Origin: an uncultured Acetatifactor sp. | GTDB lineage: Bacteria; Bacillota; Clostridia; Lachnospirales; Lachnospiraceae | Direction: 5' to 3' | Length of the DNA: 24,516 nucleotides | NCBI GenBank assembly: GCA_910585615.1 | Contig: CAJUFO010000066.1 | Coordinates: 1 to 24,516 of the forward strand | Part shown: piece after piece, positions 1 to 8,063 of the stretch | How positions within the stretch are numbered: the stretch's first letter is position 1 | Layout of the letters: every line of letters begins with the position of its first letter | The notes under the pieces: generated by a model | The model's input: only the letters and a program-made list of their open reading frames with translations | The model's database searches: none | What the model was told of the DNA's origin: nothing | Position numbers and translations under genes: made by a program

Positions 1-176
1 CGCATGGTATTGCAAATATTTCTTTTATCATATGAGTTTCATTCATTTTATAGATGCCCCTAAATCTAAATGTTTTTACTGCGTTTCCCTGCTTGTTTTT
101 CTTCATATTGTCCGCTTTAACACTACATTTTGTTCTGCCGCTCTCACTGTATTCGAACAGCTCATTCCTGATATTC

Positions 177-860
177 TCATTGCATAATTACAGGCAAATC
201 AAAATCCAATCTACCAAACTTCCTCAATATATCCAAATCACGTATGATAAAATTACTACCCCAATAATAGTTTCCAATCGTTTGTTCAGCCACACACCAC
301 CGTTTGCCGTCCGGATGAGAATTGCTTTGTTCATATGCATCAAGTTCCTCGGCTGAGAGGATTTGACACTCGTGTGTTCTAAGCAGCGAGTCAACGATAG
401 TGTCCAGATTCATTTCCACAGTGCGTCTACACTCCGGATAAAAGCTACTTTCCGGTGAAACGACATAATACACTGGCAACGGCAACCAAGACGGATATGT
501 TGCAGGGTCATATGCTTCAATGTTCAGTATTGTCGGATTATAATCAGGAGAACCATGGAGAACGACCTGTCCACATGTCTATACCGGTCTTTCAAATCCA
601 CTGCCTTACCGTAATATTGCTGTCCTCATCTACATGTTTGAGAATGAAGTCCGCAAGACGCTTAGTCACTCCGATATCGGCTTCTGCTGCTTTCCTTGAA
701 TCGAAATGAAACCATGGCATATGCGCGAAGTCATTATTGGTAGGGATTCCCTGCATCCCCACCCAGCCATTGTCCAATAAATATTCCCCGGAGCTCAGAT
801 ATTTGACTAGTCAAGAGACCTGGCGCTGCGGTGAACCAACTTTCTTAATCTCAAAAATTC
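177..860 (-). pseudogene. Degraded hypothetical protein gene
   Basis: Two minus-strand pieces look protein-like but lie in different frames. The upstream piece (about 800-592) reads DNGWVGMQGIPTNNDFAHMP and ends RQWI followed by TGA. The downstream piece (about 580-177) contains GSPDYNPTILNIEAYDP and runs to a natural-looking end, LDFDLPVIMQ. Joining them needs a frameshift near 592-600 and readthrough of an in-frame TAG near 580. No ATG with a ribosome binding site opens the upstream piece, and a TGA precedes it. I do not recognise the family. The 102-residue tail could be expressed alone, but its first methionine lies inside the conserved-looking stretch and has no good binding site. The surrounding DNA is AT-rich, unlike the neighbouring ribosomal genes. 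I read it as a dead gene; homologues would settle its true length. Confidence 0.5.
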
Positions 861-1009
861 ATCTAAGGATATTTTTTCAATGTCATTGCCTCAACTTTCT
901 TTTCATTTGCTATTTAATCATTATAATACACCCGCTATCCATACACAATTATTTCTATCACCAACGCTTCCTTTAATCCTTTGGCATCGCTTATGCTATA
1001 TTTTTCTTT

Positions 1010-1051
1010 TTTAATTTAAAAGGGGCTTCTGAGAAAACTCTCAGAAGCCCC
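1010..1051 (-). terminator. Intrinsic terminator of tuf / str operon
   Basis: On the minus strand a perfect stem GGGGCTTCTGAGA pairs with TCTCAGAAGCCCC around a 4-nt loop and is followed by TTTTAAATT. It lies about 20 nt after the tuf stop codon and closes the rpsL-rpsG-fusA-tuf unit. Confidence 0.93.
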
Positions 1052-1072
1052 ATAAATTCAGTGAATTTTCAA

Positions 1073-2260
1073 TTACTCGATGATAGTAGCCACACGACCA
1101 GAACCAACTGTCCTGCCACCCTCACGGATAGCGAACGTAAGACCCTGCTCCATAGCGATGGGATGAATCAGCTCGATGGTCATCTCAACGTTGTCGCCAG
1201 GCATGCACATCTCTGTACCCTCAGGCAGGTTGCAGACGCCGGTAACGTCAGTGGTCCTGAAGTAGAACTGAGGACGATAGTTGTTGAAGAAAGGCGTATG
1301 ACGGCCACCCTCGTCCTTGGTCAGAACGTACACCTGAGCGGTGAACTTCTTGTGGCAGGTAACGCTGCCGGGCTTGGACAGAACCTGTCCTCTCTCGATT
1401 TCAGTTCTCTGAACGCCACGAAGCAGTGCGCCGATGTTGTCGCCGGCCTGTGCCTGATCCAGCATCTTACGGAACATCTCGATACCTGTTACGACGGTCT
1501 TCCTGGTCTCTTCCTTGATACCAACGATTTCAACTTCCTCGTTGAGCTTCAGGGTACCACGCTCCACACGGCCGGTAGCAACAGTACCACGTCCGGTAAT
1601 GGTGAACACGTCCTCTACGGGCATCAGGAAAGGCTTGTCTGTGTCACGCTGAGGATCGGGGATATACTCGTCAACAGTGTGCATCAGCTCGATGACCTTG
1701 TCACCCCACTCGCTGTTGGGATCCTCAAGAGCCTTCAGAGCGGAACCCTGGATGATAGGGCAGCCCTCGAACTCATACTCTTCCAGCTGCTCGGTGATTT
1801 CCATCTCAACCAGCTCCAGAAGCTCAGGATCGTCAACCATGTCGCACTTGTTCATGAACACTACGATATAGGGAACGCCTACCTGACGGGACAGCAGGAT
1901 GTGCTCCTTGGTCTGAGCCATAACGCCGTCTGTAGCAGCTACCACCAGGATAGCGCCGTCCATCTGGGCAGCACCGGTAATCATGTTCTTTACATAGTCG
2001 GCATGGCCCGGGCAGTCAACGTGTGCATAGTGCCTCTTCTCAGTCTCATACTCTACGTGTGCGGTAGAGATGGTGATTCCACGCTCTCTCTCTTCGGGAG
2101 CCTTGTCAATCATGTCGAATGCAACGGCTTCGCCAGTGCCAAGCCTTACGTTCAAGGTCTTGGTGATAGCGGCGGTCAGAGTGGTCTTACCATGGTCAAC
2201 GTGGCCAATGGTACCAATGTTACAATGGGGCTTAGTTCTTTCAAATTTAGCTTTTGCCAT
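1073..2260 (-). CDS. tuf: Translation elongation factor Tu
   Basis: EF-Tu is the cytoplasmic GTPase that carries aminoacyl-tRNA to the ribosomal A site. The 395-residue product has the normal family length. GTPase motifs are visible in order: GHVDHGKT (19-26), DCPGHAD (82-88, with the catalytic His at 86), NKCD (137-140) and SALK near 173. Domains 2 and 3 follow and the protein ends VATIIE. The ATG start has a strong GAAGGAGG binding site 7-10 nt upstream. It is the last gene of the str operon, about 170 bp after fusA. It also has its own sigma-A promoter in that gap and a strong terminator behind it, so it can be expressed above the level of fusA. No lesion is seen. Confidence 0.99.
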   Translation of the reverse strand: MAKAKFERTKPHCNIGTIGHVDHGKTTLTAAITKTLNVRLGTGEAVAFDMIDKAPEERERGITISTAHVEYETEKRHYAHVDCPGHADYVKNMITGAAQMDGAILVVAATDGVMAQTKEHILLSRQVGVPYIVVFMNKCDMVDDPELLELVEMEITEQLEEYEFEGCPIIQGSALKALEDPNSEWGDKVIELMHTVDEYIPDPQRDTDKPFLMPVEDVFTITGRGTVATGRVERGTLKLNEEVEIVGIKEETRKTVVTGIEMFRKMLDQAQAGDNIGALLRGVQRTEIERGQVLSKPGSVTCHKKFTAQVYVLTKDEGGRHTPFFNNYRPQFYFRTTDVTGVCNLPEGTEMCMPGDNVEMTIELIHPIAMEQGLTFAIREGGRTVGSGRVATIIE

Positions 2261-2354
2261 TATTAAAGTCCTCCTTCAATTAATGAAACTTTTTCTTTTC
2301 CTACTCGCCGAAGCGCATTCCGCACACTCGGCGCTCTTCTCTCGGCTATCTCTG

Positions 2355-2383
2355 ATTATAGTAAATAACCAGAGGTTTTTCAA
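2355..2383 (-). promoter_or_regulatory. Sigma-A promoter internal to str operon, upstream of tuf
   Basis: On the minus strand TTGAAA (2378-2383) and TATAAT (2355-2360) are separated by exactly 17 bp. The start point would fall near 2348, giving a leader of about 90 nt before tuf. No terminator hairpin is visible between fusA and this promoter, so tuf probably has both read-through and its own transcript. Confidence 0.8.
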
Positions 2384-2430
2384 GCTATTTTTAAAGATTA
2401 CTGGCATATTTTACAAAAATTTTTTTAGGC

Positions 2431-4596
2431 TTACTTTCCGCCTTTTGCAGCCAGAACCTTCTCCTGTACATTCTTGGGCACCTGCTCGTATTTCTCGAAG
2501 AACATGGAGTAGTTTCCGCGGCCCTGGGTCCTGGAACGCAAATCTGTGGCGTAGCCGAACATCTCTGCCAGGGGCACGTAAGCCCTCACTATCTTGCCGC
2601 CGCCGATATCGTCCATGCCTTCCACGCGGCCACGACGGGAGTTCAAATCGCCGATGACATCGCCCATATACTCTTCCGGCATGGTGACTTCCACCTTCAT
2701 GATGGGCTCAAGCAGCACGGGGTTTGCTTTCTGCATGGCCTCCTTGAACGCCATGGATCCGGCGATGTGGAACGCCATCTCGGAGGAGTCCACCTCATGG
2801 TAGGAGCCGTCATACACATTAGCATGCACGCCCAGTACAGGGAATCCGCCCAGGATACCGGCCTGGGCCGCCTCCTGGATGCCTTCGCCTACCGCCGGGA
2901 TATACTCCTTGGGAATGGAACCGCCCACCACGGTGGTCTCGAACAGCAGCGTCGGGGGATCGTTGATCAGGATATTGGCCTTGGGGTCAAATTCGAACTT
3001 CACGCAGTTCGCCTCCATGGGCTCGAACTTCACCTTACAATGACCGTACTGACCGCGGCCGCCGGACTGCTTCGCATACTTGGAATCCACTTCCACAGCC
3101 TTGGTGAACGCTTCCTTGTAGGCAACCTGAGGAGCGCCTACATTGGCCTCTACCTTGAACTCACGCAGCAGTCTGTCCACAATGATATCCAGATGGAGCT
3201 CTCCCATACCTGCGATGATGGTCTGTCCTGTCTCCGCATTGGTGTGGGCCCGGAACGTGGGATCCTCCTCCGCCAGCTTTGCCAGCGCCTCGCCCATCTT
3301 GCCCTGGCCTGCCTTGGTCTTGGGCTCGATAGCCAGCTCTATGACAGGCTCCGGGAACTCCATGGACTCCAGGATGACCGGATGCTGCTCGTCGCAGAGC
3401 GTGTCGCCGGTGGTGGTAAGCTTGAAGCCCACCGCTGCGGCAATGTCGCCCGAGTAGACCTTATCCAGCTCCGCGCGCTTGTTGGCGTGCATCTGCAGGA
3501 TACGTCCCACCCGCTCTTTTTTATCTTTGGTGGCATTCAATACGTAAGAACCGGAATTCATGGTGCCGGAATATACGCGGAAGAATGCAAGCTTTCCTAC
3601 GAAAGGATCTGTCATGATCTTGAATGCAAGCGCGGAGAAGGGCTCCTCATCGGAAGAATGCCTCTCCACCTCGTTGCCCTCCAGGTCAACGCCCTTGATG
3701 GCAGGGATGTCGGTAGGCGCGGGCATATACTCCAGGACGGCATCCAGGAGCTTCTGGACGCCCTTGTTGCGGTAAGCGGATCCGCAGCATACCGGAATCG
3801 CGGTACACTCGCAGGTAGCCTTGCGCAGCGTCTTCTTCATCTCCTCTACGGACGGCTCCTCGCCCTCCAGATACATCATGGTCAAATCGTCGTCCAGCTC
3901 ACAGATCTTCTCAATCATCTCTGAGCGGTACAGCTCGGCCTCTTCCTGCATGTCTCCAAGGTCATCCGTCACCGTGATGTCATCTCCCTTGTCGTCATTG
4001 TAGATATAGGCCTTCATCTCGAACAGGTCGATGATTCCCTTGAATTCATCCTCCTTGCCGATGGGCAGTTGAATCATGATGGCATTCTTGCCAAGCCTGG
4101 TCTTGATCTGCTCCACAGCGCCGTAGAAGTTCGCGCCCAGGATGTCCATCTTATTGATGAACGCCATACGAGGTACATTGTAAGTGTCAGCCTGCCGCCA
4201 TACGTTTTCGGACTGGGGCTCAACGCCGCCCTTCGCGCAGAAAACGCCGACTGCGCCGTCCAGCACACGCAGGGAACGCTCCACCTCCACGGTGAAGTCA
4301 ACGTGGCCAGGCGTATCAATGATATTGATACGGTGCTCCAGGGCACCAGGCATGGGTTTGGTCTCCTTCTCCAATGTCCAATGGCAGGTCGTAGCCGCTG
4401 AAGTGATAGTGATGCCCCTCTCCTGCTCCTGCTCCATCCAGTCCATGGTGGCAGTGCCTTCGTGAGTATCCCCTATCTTGTAGTTCACGCCAGTATAATA
4501 CAGGATGCGCTCTGTCAACGTGGTCTTACCGGCGTCGATATGGGCCATAATCCCGATATTCCTGGTTCTCTCTAACGGATATTCTCTTCCAGCCAA
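2431..4596 (-). CDS. fusA: Translation elongation factor G
   Basis: EF-G is the GTPase that drives tRNA-mRNA translocation on the ribosome and, with RRF, ribosome recycling. The 721-residue product is somewhat longer than the usual 690-705. G motifs are AHIDAGKTT (18-26), DTPGHVDF (94-101) and NKMD (148-151). The later domains include ANVGAPQVAYKEAF and the domain IV/V stretch with RRGRVEGMDDIGGG. Extra length seems to lie in loops of the G domain, for example around residues 76-88. The start codon is TTG at 4594-4596, chosen because AGGAGG sits 8 nt upstream and the protein begins MAGREYPLERTRNIGIMAHID as in the family. It follows rpsG by about 50 bp in the str operon. Confidence 0.98.
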   Translation of the reverse strand: MAGREYPLERTRNIGIMAHIDAGKTTLTERILYYTGVNYKIGDTHEGTATMDWMEQEQERGITITSAATTCHWTLEKETKPMPGALEHRINIIDTPGHVDFTVEVERSLRVLDGAVGVFCAKGGVEPQSENVWRQADTYNVPRMAFINKMDILGANFYGAVEQIKTRLGKNAIMIQLPIGKEDEFKGIIDLFEMKAYIYNDDKGDDITVTDDLGDMQEEAELYRSEMIEKICELDDDLTMMYLEGEEPSVEEMKKTLRKATCECTAIPVCCGSAYRNKGVQKLLDAVLEYMPAPTDIPAIKGVDLEGNEVERHSSDEEPFSALAFKIMTDPFVGKLAFFRVYSGTMNSGSYVLNATKDKKERVGRILQMHANKRAELDKVYSGDIAAAVGFKLTTTGDTLCDEQHPVILESMEFPEPVIELAIEPKTKAGQGKMGEALAKLAEEDPTFRAHTNAETGQTIIAGMGELHLDIIVDRLLREFKVEANVGAPQVAYKEAFTKAVEVDSKYAKQSGGRGQYGHCKVKFEPMEANCVKFEFDPKANILINDPPTLLFETTVVGGSIPKEYIPAVGEGIQEAAQAGILGGFPVLGVHANVYDGSYHEVDSSEMAFHIAGSMAFKEAMQKANPVLLEPIMKVEVTMPEEYMGDVIGDLNSRRGRVEGMDDIGGGKIVRAYVPLAEMFGYATDLRSRTQGRGNYSMFFEKYEQVPKNVQEKVLAAKGGK

Positions 4597-4645
4597 GATT
4601 TTTTCCTCCTAACTTATTTTCAGTGCGGAAAAGATGATGCACGAA

Positions 4646-5116
4646 TCAGAATCTGTAGTGGGCGAAAGCCTTGTTGGCCTCGGCCATCTTGTGCATATCC
4701 TCTTTCCTCTTGACCGCGGATCCGGTGTTGTTGGACGCGTCAAGAATCTCGTTCGCCAGTCTGTCCTCCATGGTCTTCTCGCTTCTCTTGCGGGAGAACA
4801 TGGTAAGCCAGCGCAGCCCCAGCGCCTGGCGCCTCTCAGCCCTCACCTCGATGGGCACCTGGTAGGTAGCGCCGCCGATACGTCTGGCCTTTACCTCCAG
4901 GACGGGCATGATATTGTTCATAGCCGCCTCGAACACCTCCAAAGCGGGCTTTCCGGATTTCTCCTCTACCTTGGCAAATGCACCGTATACAATCTTCTGG
5001 GCGACGCTCTTCTTGCCGTCAAGCATGATGTTGTTAATCAGCTTGGTCACTACCTTATTATTGTATAAAGGATCTGCCAATACATCTCTTTTCTGAATAT
5101 GTCCCTTACGTGGCAC
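4646..5116 (-). CDS. rpsG: 30S ribosomal protein S7
   Basis: S7 is a primary 16S rRNA binding protein that nucleates the 30S head and lies at the E site. I place the start at the GTG at 5114-5116, which gives 156 residues beginning (M)PRKGHIQKRDVLADPLYN, exactly the family length and N-terminus. AAGGAGG lies 8 nt upstream (5125-5131). The reading frame stays open for 37 more codons upstream, but that part has no resemblance to S7 and is very likely leader. Core motifs LINNIMLDGKKSVAQKIVYG and RIGGATYQVPIEVRAERR are present, and the protein ends AFAHYRF. It is the second gene of the str operon; the gap to rpsL (278 bp) is large for this gene pair. Confidence 0.98.
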   Translation of the reverse strand: MPRKGHIQKRDVLADPLYNNKVVTKLINNIMLDGKKSVAQKIVYGAFAKVEEKSGKPALEVFEAAMNNIMPVLEVKARRIGGATYQVPIEVRAERRQALGLRWLTMFSRKRSEKTMEDRLANEILDASNNTGSAVKRKEDMHKMAEANKAFAHYRF

Positions 5117-5189
5117 GGTTCTTCCCTCCTTATCAATGAAATGCAGTGCGCGCCATCCCTGCCGGAGCATGGACCGCTTCCCGCATCCT

Positions 5190-5205
5190 GTGCGGCTCGC
5201 CGCAC
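5190..5205 (-). promoter_or_regulatory. GC-rich hairpin in the rpsL-rpsG leader
   Basis: A perfect 7-bp stem, GTGCGGC pairing with GCCGCAC around 2 nt, lies about 75 nt before the rpsG start codon. It has no T tract, so it is not a terminator. In some bacteria S7 controls its own mRNA in the rpsL-rpsG gap; whether this structure plays that part here is inference. Confidence 0.3.
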
Positions 5206-5394
5206 GAAATAAATCATCGGTACTCACAAGTGTTTCCCCAAGTGTTCGCGCTGTCTATCTGTACCACAGGAGGCAAAGGACAAACCCCTGTCTTCATATT
5301 ACACAGAATTCCAACACTTTCTTAGTTTCGTTATTGTGGACCGACGCTTCGCAAAACAGCATATTGCAAGAAGTTCTCTTACTTCTAAGAAATT

Positions 5395-5817
5395 CTATTT
5401 CTTTGCTGCCTTGGGCCTCTTAGCGCCGTACTTAGAGCGAGCCTGCTTCCTGTTGGCAACGCCTGCTGTGTCAAGGGTACCACGGATGATATGATATCTT
5501 GTACCGGGCAGATCCTTCACCCTGCCGCCGCGGACCAGGACAACGCTATGCTCCTGAAGATTGTGGCCTTCACCGGGGATATAGCTCGTAACCTCGATTC
5601 CGTTGGAGAGACGTACCCTGGCCACCTTTCTCAGAGCTGAGTTCGGCTTCTTCGGGGTCAGCGTCTTCACCACGGTGCACACGCCGCGCTTCTGGGGAGC
5701 GGACTTGTCCGTCACCTTCTTGTGAAGAGAATTGTAGCCCTTCTGCAAGGCAGGTGCCGTCGACTTCTTGACGGAAGTCTTGCGTCCTTTTCTTACTAAC
5801 TGGTTAAATGTTGGCAT
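5395..5817 (-). CDS. rpsL: 30S ribosomal protein S12
   Basis: S12 lies at the decoding centre of the 30S subunit and affects tRNA selection accuracy. The 140-residue product has the Firmicute-type insert (about residues 25-38) not found in the 124-residue enterobacterial protein. The streptomycin-region motifs TPKKPNSALRK (54-64) and VRGGRVKDLPG are intact. Lysines at the positions equivalent to E. coli 43 and 88 are both present, so no classical rpsL streptomycin-resistance change is encoded. The ATG start has an AAAGAGGTG binding site. It is the first gene of the str operon and has a consensus promoter about 110 bp upstream. Confidence 0.99.
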   Translation of the reverse strand: MPTFNQLVRKGRKTSVKKSTAPALQKGYNSLHKKVTDKSAPQKRGVCTVVKTLTPKKPNSALRKVARVRLSNGIEVTSYIPGEGHNLQEHSVVLVRGGRVKDLPGTRYHIIRGTLDTAGVANRKQARSKYGAKRPKAAKK

Positions 5818-5896
5818 TCTGTTTCACCTCTTTCTTGAATTGGCATTTGTCATCTGCCATGCCTGCGGCTAGATATCCGTGCACTTTGGGTTGCAC

Positions 5897-5949
5897 AAAA
5901 AACACATCCGCACGCATGCCTTATCATTATAGCCACTTGCGGATGTGTT
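5897..5949 (-). terminator. Terminator downstream of araC-type gene, overlapping the rpsL promoter
   Basis: On the minus strand AACACATCCGCA (5949-5938) pairs perfectly with TGCGGATGTGTT (5912-5901) across a 25-nt loop, and six T follow (5902-5897). This gives a 12-bp terminator-like stem for transcripts arriving from the gene at 5988-6899. The left arm is the spacer of the rpsL promoter and the -10 box lies in the loop, so transcripts from that promoter contain only the right arm and escape termination. Confidence 0.7.
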
Positions 5950-5954
5950 GTCAA
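5926..5954 (-). promoter_or_regulatory. Consensus sigma-A promoter of rpsL-rpsG-fusA-tuf
   Basis: On the minus strand a perfect TTGACA (5949-5954) and a perfect TATAAT (5926-5931) are separated by 17 bp. The transcript would start near 5919, about 100 nt before the rpsL ATG. This is the strongest promoter sequence in the window, as expected for a ribosomal protein operon. Confidence 0.92.
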
Positions 5955-5987
5955 CAGTTTTTTTGAGATTTTTCCCTTATTTCGGCG

Positions 5988-6899
5988 CTATTTCAGGCGC
6001 TTCACCGGTATCCAGATACCGCTCTCATACGCCTCGCTGCCTGTGTCCTTGCCGGAGTACCACTCGATGTTGATGTGGAACGCCGCCTCGAACTCCTGGT
6101 TCCCTGGGAGCCATTCGTTGAAGATGCGGGTATTGACCGTCTGCAGCGCCTCCGGCATGGGGCCCACGCATTTGAACTTCGCCCATTCGCCGGCGGGAAC
6201 CTCAAAGACCTTCATCCCTTCCGGCACCTGGCCTCCCTGGTAGGCCCCCGCGATATAGTAGCGGAAATGCTCCATGTCCGCCTCGTCCTCCACGCAGACG
6301 CCGAACTCTCCCACCATGCACTCCGCGATGGTCTGCCGGACGGCCTCCTCTCCGGGCCCGCAGGGAAAATCCTGCTTACAGTGCTTCTCACGGAACTCGT
6401 CCCAGAATTTCGGGATCTCCTGGTAAGCGGTCTCAAAGGAAAAAGTCCTTTCAAACCCGATTATCTTCATGGCGTCTCTTTTCTCAATGGTAAAATCCAT
6501 CCTGCTTCCTCCTTTTACGGAAATCTCTACTATTAATGGAAGAAAGACCTTCAACCGATGGGGCTGGCCCCGAAGTTGCATGGGGGACAGGCCGTGGAAC
6601 CGTCCGAAGGCCCTGGTGAAGCTCTCCGGCGTATCGTACCCATATTTGTACGCCAGGTCGATGACCTTTCCCTCCCCGGGGGCGCCGCGCCCAAGCACCT
6701 CCAACCCTGCCAGGTACAGCCTGCGGTTGCGCAGGTACTCCCCGATGGAATAGCCCGTCACCATCTTAAAGCATTTCTGGAAATAAAAGGGGGAGATGTG
6801 CACCGCATCCGCCACCTCCTTGGCGCCGATGTCCTGGAGCAGGCGCTCCTCCATGTAGTCGATTGCCTTCCTGAAGCTTCCCAGCCAGTCCATTCCCAT
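5988..6899 (-). CDS. AraC-family regulator with GyrI-like effector domain
   Basis: Predicted cytoplasmic DNA-binding regulator of 303 residues. Residues about 5-112 form the AraC double helix-turn-helix, with DIGAKEVADAVHISPFYFQK for the first helix pair and GYDTPESFTRAFGRFHGLSP for the second. Residues about 133-300 match the GyrI-like effector-binding fold seen in Rob/BmrR-type proteins: MDFTIEKRDAMKIIGFERTF at its start and a Trp/Tyr-rich end, IEWYSGKD. Such proteins usually bind small molecules and control drug-efflux or hydrolase genes. The first ATG is only a few bases from its GGAGAGG site, so translation may begin at Met3 (6891-6893). It diverges from the SGNH hydrolase gene, which is a plausible target. 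The effector is unknown. Confidence 0.9.
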   Translation of the reverse strand: MGMDWLGSFRKAIDYMEERLLQDIGAKEVADAVHISPFYFQKCFKMVTGYSIGEYLRNRRLYLAGLEVLGRGAPGEGKVIDLAYKYGYDTPESFTRAFGRFHGLSPMQLRGQPHRLKVFLPLIVEISVKGGSRMDFTIEKRDAMKIIGFERTFSFETAYQEIPKFWDEFREKHCKQDFPCGPGEEAVRQTIAECMVGEFGVCVEDEADMEHFRYYIAGAYQGGQVPEGMKVFEVPAGEWAKFKCVGPMPEALQTVNTRIFNEWLPGNQEFEAAFHINIEWYSGKDTGSEAYESGIWIPVKRLK

Positions 6900-7015
6900 A
6901 CCTCTCCGTGCGCCTTAAGCACACATATCCATCAAACGTCTGCTTCCAATGTTCCTCCACTGCCATCCGGTTCCGGATCCGGACGGCCATGCCCGCCGCG
7001 CAGCTTCCAGGTCAT

Positions 7016-7047
7016 GATATCATGAGCACGGCAACGCTCATGATATC
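7016..7047. promoter_or_regulatory. Perfect dyad in divergent intergenic region (operator candidate)
   Basis: GATATCATGAGC (7016-7027) and GCTCATGATATC (7036-7047) form a perfect 12-bp inverted repeat with an 8-bp spacer. The left arm overlaps a second perfect palindrome, TCATGATATCATGA (7012-7025). No T run follows, so it is not a terminator. It lies between the divergent araC-type and SGNH hydrolase genes and may bind the regulator. Confidence 0.5.
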
Positions 7048-7083
7048 TATGCCATCCGGCCGTCTTCTGCCTGGAATAAGGTC

Positions 7084-7089
7084 ATTGTA
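7084..7089 (-). promoter_or_regulatory. Possible extended -10 for the AraC-type gene
   Basis: The minus strand reads TGGTACAAT, an extended -10 box with TACAAT at 7084-7089. No good -35 is seen. Transcription from here would pass through the dyad at 7016-7047 and give a leader of about 180 nt. Confidence 0.3.
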
Positions 7090-7183
7090 CCATACCCGGC
7101 GGTATAAATCCTACCTTTTTCTGCCCGGAATTGTTCTGATTGGCCAATCCTTATTCTGCCCATGTTTTGGGCCCACAAACCGA

Positions 7184-7212
7184 TGGACAAATCCCCCCTA
7201 AAAGAGCATAAT
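7184..7212 (+). promoter_or_regulatory. Sigma-A-like promoter of SGNH hydrolase gene
   Basis: TGGACA (7184-7189) and CATAAT (7207-7212) are separated by 17 bp, one mismatch from consensus in each box. The start point would be about 30 nt before the ribosome binding site GGAGGT (7237-7242) of the gene at 7251. Confidence 0.65.
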
Positions 7213-7250
7213 AAAGCTGTAAAAATAAACTACTGCGGAGGTAACTGATC

Positions 7251-7793
7251 ATGAAAGTCCTATTCATCGGAAACAGCCATACTTATTTTAACGACATGCC
7301 CCATCTGTTCGCGGAAATCTGCCGGGAGAACCAGGCGGAGGTGGAGGTGGCCATGCTGGCCCACGGCGGCAGGGGGTGGGATTTCCACATAGAGGAGCCG
7401 GAGGTGCGGTTCAACATCCTCTATGGCAACTACGACGCCGTAGTCCTGCAGCACACGGCCCATCCCATGGGGGATTTAGATGTCATGGCCCGGTGCGGCA
7501 GGAAGCTGATCGGCTGGGTGCGGGAGGCGGGCGCCAGGCCCATCCTCTACATGACCTGGACCACCAAGGGGGACGGGGAGGCCGCCCAGGACGCCATGAG
7601 CCAAGCTTATCTGTCCCTTCAGCGGGAAACAGGCTGCGAGGTAGCCCCTGTAGGGCAGAACTGGTGGAAATACCACAGAGCGCATCCGGAGGTGGAGCTC
7701 TATGCGGCGGACGGGCAGCACGCCTCCGAAGCAGGCTCCCGGCTGGCCGCCGCTACCATTGCGGAAGTATATCTGGGAAAGCGGCTGCTTTGA
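7251..7793 (+). CDS. SGNH/GDSL-type hydrolase
   Basis: A 180-residue predicted hydrolase. Block I is MKVLFIGNSHTYF, with the nucleophile Ser9 in GNS. A Gly-rich segment LAHGGRGWDFH (about 37-47) would provide the oxyanion glycine. The C-terminal DGQHASEAGS gives the Asp154/His157 pair of block V. These are the landmarks of the SGNH fold, which covers esterases, acyl deacetylases and lipases; the substrate cannot be read from the sequence. There is no signal peptide or membrane segment, so the protein is probably cytoplasmic. The ATG has GGAGGT 8 nt upstream and a promoter is visible further up. The gene stands alone on the plus strand, divergent from the AraC/GyrI regulator. Confidence 0.85.
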   Translation: MKVLFIGNSHTYFNDMPHLFAEICRENQAEVEVAMLAHGGRGWDFHIEEPEVRFNILYGNYDAVVLQHTAHPMGDLDVMARCGRKLIGWVREAGARPILYMTWTTKGDGEAAQDAMSQAYLSLQRETGCEVAPVGQNWWKYHRAHPEVELYAADGQHASEAGSRLAAATIAEVYLGKRLL

Positions 7794-8063
7794 TTCGGGC
7801 CTCCCCTCTCCCATGGGAAATTGAACGGCCGAAGCCGAATCCATGCGAAAATCCCAGTAAAACAGCCATGTAAAAGCTTTTGACAGCCATTTTCCCTCCA
7901 TGGAAAAGACTTTTGATAGACAGCCAGGCTCTGGCACAGCATAATAAGACCATGTTCCAGCCATATCGGACCGCATTCCAGGCATGCGCCTTTATTACAC
8001 AAAAGCAGTCCTGCTTGCAAGGGTACCAGCGGAACATAGCGACAAGAACAGGAGGCCATGACT

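Noticed and set aside
54..356. 100-codon plus-strand frame at the left edge
   Set aside because: It lies antisense to the better-supported gene remnant, has no ribosome binding site and is rich in AT-derived Phe, Leu and Ile codons.
1061..2266. 401-codon plus-strand frame opposite tuf
   Set aside because: It is the antisense shadow of the highly expressed EF-Tu gene, with no ribosome binding site and no protein-like pattern.
5117..5227. N-terminal extension of S7 by 37 residues
   Set aside because: The GTG at 5114-5116 has AAGGAGG at ideal distance and gives the exact family length. The extension has no resemblance to S7.
7794..8049. Promoter for the XRE gene (TTGATA or TTGACA near 7880-7920 with CATAAT near 7940)
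   Set aside because: Spacings between plausible boxes are about 21 bp or the -10 is poor, so no confident promoter is called.
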